64,000 bases of DNA from Cymbidium sinense (lineage: Eukaryota; Streptophyta; Magnoliopsida; Asparagales; Orchidaceae). The notes under the pieces were generated by a model, which searched no databases, was not told where the DNA came from, and saw only the letters and a list, made by a program, of their open reading frames with translations. How positions within the stretch are numbered: position 1 is the first letter of the stretch; each line of letters starts with the position of its first letter. Location: positions 9,138,976-9,202,975 of the forward strand of contig CM038215.1 of assembly GCA_021442155.1 (NCBI GenBank), read 5' to 3'. Of this stretch, positions 24,340 through 36,300 are shown piece after piece. Both the position numbers and the translations under genes were made by a program.

Positions 24340-25200
24340 ATTAAAAATTTCTAAGTCCAAATTTTTCAAGTCCTTAATATTCCCTCAAGGACTTAACCAA
24401 AATCATGATCTAAATCAAATAAAATCTTTGAGATTTTCTCATAATACATTTATATTCTTCATTTATATTCACATATATAACTGAAATATAAATTCAAATC
24501 AATCAAACTAAACTCAAAATTCCAAATCAATTCATGAAATTTTCTTAAGTCCCTTAATTTTCCATTATTGGACTTAGCCTAAACTTTGTTCAAATCAATT
24601 CAAACTCATGGTGTTTTCTCAAAAATCATTTATATTATCATTTATATTCACATATATAAATGAAATATAAATATAAATCAATCAAATCAAAGGAAAAATT
24701 TTAATTTCCAATTTAAAATCTCCTTAAGTCATTAATTTTCCATTAACGAACTTAGCCTAAATCTTGATCAAACCATATCAAAGTCATGGGATTTTCTCAT
24801 AATTATTTTATATTATAATTTGTATATTCACATATAAAAGTGAAATATAAATATAAATCAATCAAACCAAATTCAAAATTCAAAACCTTACTCCAAATTT
24901 TAAAGTCCTTTAAATCCTTCTTAATGGACTTAGCCCAAATCATTATTAAACCACTTGAAATCCATGAAATTTTATGATCCATTTATATTCTCATTTATAT
25001 TCACATATATAAATGAAATATATATTTAAACAATCAAAACCTATTCCAAAAAATCAAACTCAAATCAACTCAAAATCCTAAGCCTTTCAAGTCAAAATCT
25101 TGAACTTAGCCAAATCAACTTCAAATCAAGCCAAACTCTTGATTTTATCTAACGATTCAATCAACCCTACAGTCATGAGCTCATATATATATATCCAAAC
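24340..25200 (+). repeat. Tandem repeat with about 180-bp period, hairpin in several units
   Basis: A CTTAAGTC..TTAATTTTCC..GGACTTAGCC block recurs at about 24,350, 24,548, 24,722, 24,905 and 25,085. Between blocks, CATTTATAT-TCACAT-ATATAAATG forms a perfect 9-bp stem with a 6-base loop at 24,639-24,662 and 24,992-25,015. A near-perfect version is at 24,460-24,483. The right arm retains only about one such unit. Confidence 0.7.
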
Positions 25201-28200
25201 TTCAATCACTAAATCAAACCAAGTCAAAATCAAACCCAAAACCCTTCATATTCTTCTTTGAATATGAAATTATCAAATGGACCAAAACCCATTTGACTTT
25301 AAACCACTTGTAAATGGATTTATATTTCAATCATGAGTCCATATACAAGATCAACCAACTTCAAATCAAGCTTTGCCATATTTGACCCACTTAGGCTCAC
25401 TTGATCCAAAGTGACTTAAAGTACCCTTATGAGCCAAATTTTGATCCTAACCAAATTGGATTGAACCAAACTCATATATCCCTCTCATCATGATCAACAA
25501 TCACCATGGGAAGATCAATCAATCAAATTGGGTCAAACCAAGTCAAACCTAAGGGTTGACCAAGTCAACACTTAACCCAAAATGAAACCTAACATAGCCA
25601 AATTCAGCATAGGCCAAATTGATTGAAACCATTGATCTAAGTTCACTCATGACTTATGTTTGAACTTCACCAAGCCAACATTTGAACCTCAGCCCAATTG
25701 GCCACTTGACTAAGTTGACCCATTTTGACCTAAAGGGTCAAAATGTGTCAAAATTGATCTAAGCAAATTGATCAAACTAATGGGTCAAGTCCATTCCAAA
25801 TCACTTGTGGAACTTGACCAAAGTCTCACTAACCAGACCTAGCTAGCCCAATTGACCTTAGACCCAACTTGACCTATGGGGTCATGTTGAGCCAAATTTG
25901 AACTTAATAAAAATTCATTGAAATCAAAGATACCAATCCACTCCATATGACTAACCAAACCTAACCTACCCTTGACCTACCTCAAATAGGTCAAATGGGT
26001 CTAATAGGTCAACTTGAACCATTTGACCTAAATGAAATCATATGAGCCAAATTCAAAACTATACCAAATTGAATCAAACCAAAGTCACCAAAACATTTAA
26101 AATGGTCATATGAACTTGTCCCAACCCTTGGTTTGACAAGATTTGATTGATTGGTCAACTTGACCCATTTTGACCTAAATGGGTCAACATGAGCCAAACA
26201 CTATCAAATGAATTCCTAATCTCATGAAACATGGCCAAACCTAGTTTCTTAACATACCCAACATACCCAAAGTTAAAAATAGCATAATGATCATTCTACC
26301 CCTAGGCCATAGAATAAATTTTTGGCTTAACCCATGGGTAATTTTGTCATACCCTCTTCACATCCACTTAAGGCTTTCCTAAAAGCTCATGGGGACCCAA
26401 AGGAGAGTTGTGCAACCAACCCAATGGGTTTGAGTTAGCCCAATTGGTCCCTAGACCAAACCCGACCTTATGGGTCAAAATGCAAAATTCAAACTCCCTC
26501 TCAAACTCAAATTCAAGCACATGGGAGGTTGGCAATCCACTCCTTGGCTCAAACTGACCATGTGCACACCCTTAATTGATCAAACAACCCATTTTATGAT
26601 CAATTGGATCAAAATGGCAAGAGCATTGTCTAGGCCATCCTTCAAGGGGAGATATACACCTCTAATTCAATTCAATTCTCACTTCCCTTTGTCGATTGAA
26701 GCTAAGGAACTCAGAGAAAGCATCAGAAAGTATTCCCAAGCTTCTTAGAGAGGATTTGAAAATGACATTTCTCGATTTTTAGACTTTGAAAATATGGGAA
26801 GTCCATTGAAGAGCTAACTTCTTCTTCACTCAATCTCCAACCAATTGCTCTTGCATACTTCATCAGGAGCTAAGTCGAGTGCACCCAAGCTTCTTTTGGA
26901 GTTCTCACAGCAAGGAAGGATTGAATTGGATCAAAGTTGAGGTTAAGCTAAGGAGGAGGTGACCCATAAGAAGATCCACTCAACCTCAAGTGCTTAAAAC
27001 TTCAGAAGGCTTTGTCTCAACCGCAGAAGCTTCTAAGGGAATCAAATCGTGAGGTATGGGATTATCAGACCATTAAACTCAATGTGGTGTGGAGCTTTTG
27101 AAAGAAAATTTTACCCCATCAATTTCTGATCGTTGGATTTGCCGCTCTTTAGCTTTAGATGGTGTGGGTTGTCTTTGATTTGAATCCATGCTAGATCAAG
27201 CTTGGATCTTCCCCTTGATCATGGATGGTCTCTATTGATCAAAGGGAAGAACTTGGGAGATCTCAGCCGTACATCCACACATTTTAGATGGACGGGTGAG
27301 ATAATTTCTCATGTTGAGATATCTATTATTTATTTTAAAACCATGGGGAGATCCTTGGCCGTTCGATCTTTGATTGGACTGCAGGGATCAAACCGCGTGC
27401 ACCGCCAGCCACCATATGGAATTTGACTACTTAAGTAACTCCTCACATGCACATGTAAAGCATTGAGCCGTTGCCACATGTCACAATGTGAGCTGTGGGA
27501 TTAGTTAAATGCTTTAATTTCTTACTAACTTAAGGATTTTCTAAAATTAATAACTCCCTCTAAAAAATTTAGAAAAATATGAAATAATATTCAATGGATA
27601 GATAATTAAACCTAGAATATTTGAAAATTAATTTCAATTAGTTTTGAATTATTCTTTTCTCATAATTTGGGTTTTATTGGAAAGTTTATTTTGCAAATTA
27701 TTCTTTAATTAGGCCTTCGATTAATCCTAAATTTCTTGAGTATGTTTTTGGGGATGACTTCTACCTCCCCTATTTTTCTTGAGATTTATTGAATGCTTGA
27801 TTAGAAGAATCACACATGAATTTCCTAATTACCCTCCTTATGTAATTAAAGATAATTAAGTTATAATTAGTGATTTTAACCCATGATTAGGGTTGATTAA
27901 GGTCAAATCCAATAAGAAGGAGGTTTATAGAATAGTTTTGGCATTTCCCAAGTTATTCCCTAGACCCCTTTTTTGTCCTTAATCTCCTTAATTAGGGTTA
28001 ATTCATTAATTATCCCCTTAATTAAATTCTAAAAATTCTAAAAGTTTCCAAAACTTAATTAATCTACTTTGGGTTGATGCTTAAGTGTTTAATAGCCTAA
28101 GTTCAATTAAGGAAATTAAAACCCAATTCACATGTGTGAAACGGTGTTCAGAAATTACTTAAGCAAAATCTCTTAACTTAATTAACTTTTAATTATGAGA

Positions 28201-31200
28201 CAAATTGCATTAGGCATCTTTCTTATTACGTGCATTATAAATCTAAATTCCTTATGGGTTTTTATGTAATCTCATTGGCTCATAATTATTTAGTTAATTC
28301 TTGTAAGGTGGTGTAGGTAAGGGTTAATTTAGTTACTTAATTCATACCTTAACCAAATCAATGCATAAAAATGGATCTAATTATATAAAATTAAATAAAA
28401 ATATCAAACACATGGGAATGGTTAGGAACAACAAACTCATCTCACCTTTTCAAAATTAAATCAAACTTCAAAACAAAAATCACTTTGTGTTCACTTTGAT
28501 TTATTTTAATTTTCTTATTCTATAAGAATTTCTTTAGGATTTAAGTGAAATGAACTTGTTTACATGCTTTCATTTTTTAATCTTTCCCCAACATGTTAAA
28601 TTTGAATGTCATGTGGTTTACATGCATTCATGTTTTCAAATTCAAATTTAAAATGAAATTGTTTAATTTATGTCAAGTTTGCATGTGTTGGATAAAATAG
28701 AAATATGTATGGCTATTATCGCTACTAAATCCAAATTATTTTTAAAATACATAAATCAAATACCAAATATGAAAGTATGATACTTATATTTTAATTATGA
28801 GTTTGCATGTGATAGATTATAAAGGCATGCTTAGCATATGTTTCCTTTCTTTCTTATGTTGGTATAGTTTTGAATAGGATTTAGTAAGAAGTAGGGTTCA
28901 TTTAAAAAGAACCCAACACTTACTTAATTCCATACCCTATTCATCCCTATGCTATCACTTAAGAAGGTTTACCTATACTTGCATACATAAATTGCATAAA
29001 TAAAATGAATCCATTAAATAACTTTTGCATTCTCCTTTTATTTCATTTCTTTTATACATATGTTTGTATTTAAGGAAAGTGGTATATTAGTCTAGACAAC
29101 CCAAAGGTTGTGAGGATTTAACTAGCCCTAAGTAGGTCTTGTACCTTACACCTCTGGTTAACAATGGCGCTGTACTCACTTATGCCAATCTTACTTTCAT
29201 GTGTGTATGTAAAAATTTGGATAAGGAAAACTCTTTCTACTTAAGAAAAATTATGCATATTCAACTTCTAAATTTCCTTAAATGGATTACTTAGCATGCA
29301 TTATCATAAAGTGTGTTAAATATTCTCATTTGTATGTATAGATATGCTTAGGTCCATCCATATGCATATTATATATGGGAAAGAAATAAGTAATGTGTGT
29401 TATAAATTTTGATTCATTTTATTTAATCTTAAAATGCCTTTCTTTTGAATAGATTTGTTTAGAGTTCTTCTAAACTTAGGATTAATTAAAATATTTAATC
29501 AAAACATTCACCTAAACAAAACTAAAATATGAATCTACTTTAAATTACTTGGTTAGGAAGGAAAGAGAAGTTCTCTTCCCCTCTTCATAACTTAGTAATT
29601 AATTGTAGGATCCACTTAAACTAAATAAAACATGAAATAAAATCAATCCAAAATAATTAAAACTCAAATGAATCCCTCCTCTAAGTTGAACATGTTCTTC
29701 ACACTTAGAAAATTTGAACCTAAAGCCATAGCTAAGCATACCACACAAGCCTTCAAAGCACACATATTAGCCTAAGTCACCACTTCTAGCTTTAGGTTAG
29801 GTTGGTGCATGGTTTGATGTTTGTTTTATTTTGTGATATATGTTTTAGACTAGATGTTATGATGTATGCTCATAGAATGAATGGTAAGATGTTCTTAGTC
29901 TAACTATTCTTTTCTATAGGGGTTTGTGCTTAAGGGGCGCTATCATAAATAAAAATATAAATGCTTTTGCTTGCAGGTGCTTTATACCCAAATGCATAAT
30001 AGGTGGACTTAGTCACCCATGTGTGGGGTGATAAGTCCAATATACATGCTTGGGATTTGTGTGGTTTGTTTTAGCTAACCTTTATTTTACAAGTGTTAGT
30101 TAGATTTCCACTTACTTTTCATGTAAATTTGTGCAATTATGTTGTGGAATGATTATTATGTAGATTAGGATGAACATTGGTCATAAGATCCTATCCTATG
30201 CACCATGTGAAGTCTTGGAGCATCTACCTTCCAACCATCCAAAATAAGGAACCAAAGAAGAAAGAAGAAAAGAATAAAGAAGAAATAAAGCTTGAAGACC
30301 CCCATAAATAATGAATCCCTTGCTTAATTGTAATTTAATTTCATTTATAACTGAGTTGTATAAGGGTAGAGCTGCTACCCACATTTGATATTTGTGTTTG
30401 TGTGGTGCCCAACAACGGCCTTTATTCTTTTACGATTAGCTTTAAAAACTAGATGATGATTTATTTAGCTTTTGCATTAAGTGGCATGTTTTTCCTAGTT
30501 TCTTCCTTGCTTTATGTATGGCCTAGATGTGGATTAGGCTCTTTAGGAAAAAATAAATCTTTTACCCAACTTAGTAACTCAAATTAAAAATAAATAACTC
30601 ATAACCTCATATAAAGCTTAGTTTAAAATCAAGATAAAAGAATTAGCAACCCCTTAGCTGGAGGAGCATTTATTTTCTAATATCATGCACAAATGCATAT
30701 TATTTCACTCTTGGTTGGATGACTTCCACTATTTCTAGAGAAACTTGGCTTGACCATTGAGAGCCATGGTGGAAACTCACCTCCTCCCTTCTCTCTGATT
30801 TTGGCCAATAACCTACTTTCTCATGCATTACTCATAATCCTATTAGCCAATGTCAAGATAATTGTCCAAAAATAAAAATAAAATTAAATTTGAATTGCAT
30901 TAGATATAGGTCATTTGAAGCATGCCCTTTACATGATCTAGTCTCTTTAGGGAGTGAGTTTAAGGACTAAGTCTCTTTCTAAATAACTAAGAGCCTAGCT
31001 ATCTTGCATAAGCATAAAGACTTGCCTACATATATTTAAAATTGTAGGAGGAGTTAGTTGGCATCCACCCAAGGCCAAGTCTGTCGTGGGTGGTTTGTCC
31101 TCTTTATGGAGACAAACCAAATACCCATTTTTTTATGCCTTAGATTTAGGTTGTGCTTTCAACCTTGCCAAAGCTCCCTAAATTTAGGGAGGTTGCTTCT

Positions 31201-31790
31201 CTCCTTTGTCATAAGCTTAATTCCTCACCTCTTAGGCATTTCCTTAATCTTGTGTTAAGGAATTATAAGTCCTAAATTTGTAATGAAAATTTAACTCAAA
31301 TAAACTAAATCAATTTCAATGATGTAAAGCCCAATTGTAGGATAATTTGAGATGCTTGTTAGGTTTCATAACCTCATGAGCATCTCTTGCTTATCTTTCA
31401 TTTTGGCTTCGATAATAACCCCCCCCTTCTTTGATCAATCCCATTTGATCTTCAAAAATGAATCAATCGATTGATAGTCTTTTTCTATTGAAATCTTTAA
31501 AGACAACAATCATTTACCTTAATCGAGAGTTTTCCAAAGGAATCCCCATTTCTTAGGATATAATTAACTATGGGGGAAACTTAATGAACTCGGTTTAACA
31601 TAAACCTTGCTTTACTTTTCATGTAAAGTAGGGAAGAATCTCTGCACTCATCATCCTTAGGAGTCATTATTGAGGTGATTAGGTCCATTAAAGGGCAATG
31701 ACTTATATTTCAAGATAGTATTATTTCCTTGTGACATACTTGATCACCCAATAAGTACATTTGTGGATCTGCATGGCATCTTAAAAGATG

Positions 31791-33384
31791 AATTTTTATA
31801 GGCCTGCTTCTTTCATTTCTCCCAATAGATTTGAAAGGAGACTCCCATATTAGAAATTTTTCACCATAAGAGGAGTTACTTTGAATTTGATTTAAATTTA
31901 GAACCCACATTCAACAAATTTAGGTATGTTAAATGGGGTTCAAATGGTTTTGGAGAGGCTCTTAATTGATGCTTCCATTAGCTCACAATTCAATTTGATT
32001 TTATGTTTTGGACCCTCATTTAACAAATTTGGGTATGCTAAATGGAGGGTCAATTGAATTTGTTTTGGATTTGATTTTGGAATCTTCACTTTGCAAATTT
32101 ATGTATGCTAAATGAGATACAAGTGCATGTTTAAAATAATTTTGAATGCATTTTGTTATTTGAGATGATGTGTCATGTGTTTGATTTGTTGAATTTGAAT
32201 TTGAAAATGGGATCCTTACTTAGAAAATTTTGGTATGCTAAGTGTTGCCCAATGTGTTTGATGTATTTTGATTTGATTTTGAAAAATGAGACCCTTACTT
32301 AACAAACTAAGTATATTAAGTAGGGCTCAAGTGTGTTTGATGAGTTTGTTTCATTTTGTTTTGAAAAAGAGAACTTTGATTTAACAAATGTGGTAAATAA
32401 TTCAATATGTTAAATAAAGTTCAAATTGTTTTCAATTTTAAAAGGTGGGACTATCATTTGACAAATTTGGGTATGTCAAATGGTGTTCAAGTGTGTTTGA
32501 TTTATTTGTGATTTTAAAAGGAACTCTACTTAGCAAATGTGGGTATGTTAAGAGTCCAATTTGATTTTGATTTTGAAAAGGAATTCTCATTTGACAAATT
32601 TGGGTATGTCAAATGGAATTTAAATGTGTTTTAATTTTTAGTGATTTTGAAAAGGGGACTTCAGTTAACAAATTTTGGTATGTTAAATGGAAATCAATTA
32701 TATTTTTCTTTTTGATTTTCAAAGATGGAATATTTTTGTGTGATGTTTCTTTTGAAAAGATAAATTTCAACTTAGCACATGTAGGATGTGCTAAATAAAT
32801 TTCAATTTTATGTCATGATCTTGTTTTGAAAATAAAATCTTCATTCAACAAGCTTAGGTGTGTTGAATGGAGATTTTGAAATATGTGCTTTTCAAAAGGA
32901 TTTTTAAAATTATTTGATTTTAAATTTTTAAAAGAACCTCCATGTAACAATCATGGATATTGTTCCAAGAGGTTTGCTTATCTTTAAATCTAGATATTTT
33001 GTCATGTGAATTTTAATTTGAGAAGTGTTATATTTAAATTATATATTTCAAAGAGTTTAATTTCTTAAGTATGAAATGAACCTTGCCTCACCAAGAGAAT
33101 GGTAAAGAGGTTTTAAATTTTTATTTATGTCCTTTAGTTAATTAAAATTTTTATTTACCTATTGGGGACCAATAGGGCTTTTAAGACCTACATGGAGTGA
33201 TGTCTTAAAAGCATAAGGATGTTAACTAGCTCAACCTTAGGATAAAATAGGCGCCAAGAAAGAAAGATAGTCTTGGAATCATATAAAATACAAGTCCACT
33301 ATAGATGTTTGGAGACAAATGCTACTAGAGATGGAGAGAGGAACCCTCCCTAGTGGAGTAGCTAAAAAAATCTGTATTTTTTTT
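31791..33384 (+). repeat. Centre of the inverted repeat, with a hairpin-bearing tandem array
   Basis: From about 31,900 to 32,870 about 12 units with a variable spacing of 60-130 bases repeat the pattern CATTTRACA, about 10 bases AATTTGGGTA, TGTYAAATG. The two outer words pair to form a short hairpin in most units. Perfect stems lie at 32,379-32,386/32,408-32,415, 32,455-32,463/32,474-32,482, 32,588-32,596/32,607-32,615, 32,772-32,779/32,787-32,794 and 32,842-32,850/32,861-32,869. The remaining part (32,950-33,384) is AT-rich and non-coding, and I see no family in it. Confidence 0.75.
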
Positions 33385-36300
33385 TAGATGTGGGACACCA
33401 CGCAGATCTTAGGGGTACTTATTAAAATGATCAGGTATGACATTAAGGAAAGATGGTATCTCAAAATAGAAATCATCATCCTATAATGGACATAATCACT
33501 TAATAAGGACTCCAAAGGCATGATGGGTCTCAATGTACTAAAGATCTTTCCCCACTTTACATGGAAAAGTAAAGTAGGTTTATATTAAGCAGTTCAAGTT
33601 CTATGGAGGCTAGCCTCCATTGTTAATTAAATCTTAAGGGATGTGAATCACTTATGAATACTCGATTAATATCAATTAAGTCTTCAATGATTTCAAGGCT
33701 AGACTATCAAAGATTAGTTGTATTGGAAAATCAAGTGGGAAAACCCAAAGAGAAGACTTATTATAAGCCAAAGGAAATGAGTAGGGAATACTTTATACTA
33801 TAAAACTAGTGAGCATTTGCTTATCCTATAATTTGGCTTTATAATTTTGAAATTAAAGAGAAGATCAATAGTGTTAAAGTTGACATTTCATTAGAAACTT
33901 AGACTTGTAATCCAACAAAATAAGATTATGGAGATGCCTAAGAGGTGAGGATTTATTCTTGTAGCTCAAAAGAAACAACCACCTCGATCTTAAAAAATTT
34001 AGCATATGGTTTAACTCCATAAGAGAGGATAAATTTCAACTCTGGACTTACACACTGGAGTGGTGGTAGCCTAACACCTCTTGTGCTTTAAATCCATGAA
34101 GTCCGGTCATATGATTTGTAAGATTAGTTAGGCTATTATTTAATTAGAAAGAAACTAAAGTTCTTAAACCCACTCCCTAAGAGACTAGAGCATGAGTGGT
34201 ATGAGCATATGATTTAGTCTAGTGCAAAATATTTTCAAATTTTATTTATTTTGACACTTCATTTTGACATAGGCTTTTGGTTTTGATGACATGCATGATG
34301 AAATAAGGTTGTTGGCTAAATCAGTAAGAAAGGGGTGTTTTCCAACACAAGGGATTCCCTCACAAGTCAAGAATTCCACATCATGGAAAGGATAAATCCT
34401 CTATTTTCAAGTGAAATAATATGATGTGCATAGTTGGCCATTCAATATTCAGAAGGTTGCTAAACATTTTTAATTATCTTGATTTATGTCCTAGGCTTTA
34501 AGTGAGGTTATAATTGCTTAAAAATTTAGTTATGAGTTGTAGTTGGGTAGAAAGGTTAATTTGTTTTTTAAGAGCCTAATCATATTCCAGACCACACATT
34601 CAAACATAAAACATATAAGGAAACTAAGAAAGCAAGCCATCCTAATTGTGCACTTTAAACACAACATCAAACCATTTTTATGGGTAACATACAAGAATAA
34701 CAGGCGTAGGGTGCCAACATAAAAAAAGAAAAATGGTAGAGCTTTACTTATACAATGTCACATAAAAGAATAATTTGTAATTTACAAATGATACATGCTA
34801 TGGGTGGTCTTCAAGTCTTCATGTCTTCATGTATCTTCCTCCTTTGATTTGGTTTGCTCCACTTCAAAGGCATCACATAAATCCTAGGACAAAGCCTTCT
34901 AGCCAATGCTCATTATACCCTCATAGCACTAATCTAATTCTTAATTTATAATTACATTAAAATGAGAAAAGTAAATCTATCTACACCTACAAGATAGGTG
35001 TTAGCTAAACACACATACAACCCAAGCAATTATATTTATAATTTGGACTTAGTACCCTGCACATGGGTAATAAAACCCACCTATCTTAACTTGGATTATG
35101 CTTAGAGATAAGCAACCTACAAAAGAGAGCATTGATATTTATTTTAAGAAGCCCTTAAACATAATCCCTATAGAAAACATTATACTAATCACATGCCATC
35201 CGCCTATAAAACATACACCCTAACATCTAGTCTAAAATAATACATCAAAAAATAAAACATACATCACACCATGCACCATCCTAACATAAGGCTAGAAGTG
35301 GTGACTTAATCTAATGTGTATTAGGCTTTAGAGTTATTAAGATTTTCTAAGTGTAGAAAGATTCAACTTAAAGGGTGGTTTCACTCAAGTGCTTTAATTG
35401 ATTTGCAAGTTTGATTTATGTTTTCTTTTCTTTCATATGACCTACACCTAGCAACTAAGTGTTGTAAAGAGAAGAAAAGAGGTTACCCTCTTTCATCCCT
35501 ACCTTAAACCACTTTCTAAAGCATGTTATTTTTATTTAGTTCTCTTTAGTGAATAGCTTATTACACATTTTAGATTAATACTAAGTTTAGGTTCTCTTTA
35601 AATAATTCTATTCAATGTGAAAGGCTTCTCAAGATTAATCTAATCGAAATACTATCACATGACACATGCTAAATCATTCATTTCCATCACATGTAACATG
35701 CATATGATTAAGTCTTAAGTATACACATACAATATGTTTTAGCACAATTGAATGATGGATGAGTATGTACATTTGAAGCTTTATATTTCCCTCTTATTGA
35801 AACTATTTTATCATATTAATTTAAGGCTCTATCTAAATTCTTATACAAAAATACATAGGGATGAAATTAAACATGTACATGTCATTGTTAACTAGGGAAG
35901 TGAGGTAATCAAATGACCTTTTAGCTAAAGCCTATTCTCACTACTATATACCATTACATTCAAACCATATGTAAATTTACATGCATGAACATAAGAAAGA
36001 GAGCTCCAAATCACATAATCAATTAATTCATTCACTAGAACAATTACAAATGCATGTATTTGTATTAAAAAGGAAGGATTACCAATCACTAATTAAATAC
36101 ACACATGTATGTATAAAAGACATAAGCAAGTATGTGCCTTTGTTAAACTAGGGAAGTGAGGTAGTCAAATGACCTCCTTAGGGCTAGCTAAAGCCTCGTA
36201 TTCCTATGATGTCCAAACTATATACCACTTTTCTTAGATAGATACACATGTATTCATAATTTGGAGAATGAAAATCATGCAAAAAAAATGATATTTAATT

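Larger units (their letters stand above)
24045..31790 (+). repeat. Left arm of a giant imperfect inverted repeat
   Basis: Reverse-complement matches to 33,385-38,948 occur in order along the whole arm. Examples are 24,045-24,130 with 38,870-38,948; 25,490-25,590 with 38,000-38,090; 29,085-29,190 with 36,385-36,475; 29,765-29,820 with 35,265-35,330; 31,223-31,250 with 33,921-33,952; and 31,606-31,633 with 33,552-33,586. The arm is AT-rich and non-coding. Short open frames carry no recognisable gag or pol motif. Dense GGTCAAnnTGACC-type words (25,400-26,500) and a CCGTTCGATC-type region near 27,355 resemble plant LTR or internal non-coding sequence. This arm is about 2 kb longer than the right arm, mainly because of extra sequence at about 26,640-28,000. 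Confidence 0.8.

Noticed and set aside
26470..27426. Two frames of 92 and 74 residues in the left arm
   Set aside because: No gag, pol or host motif could be seen, and the region is largely missing from the right arm. Chance frames are likely in the slightly GC-richer stretch.
31900..32870. A CRISPR-like array of repeats and spacers
   Set aside because: Repeats are imperfect, spacing is irregular, the spacers are similar to one another, and the genome is a plant nuclear one.
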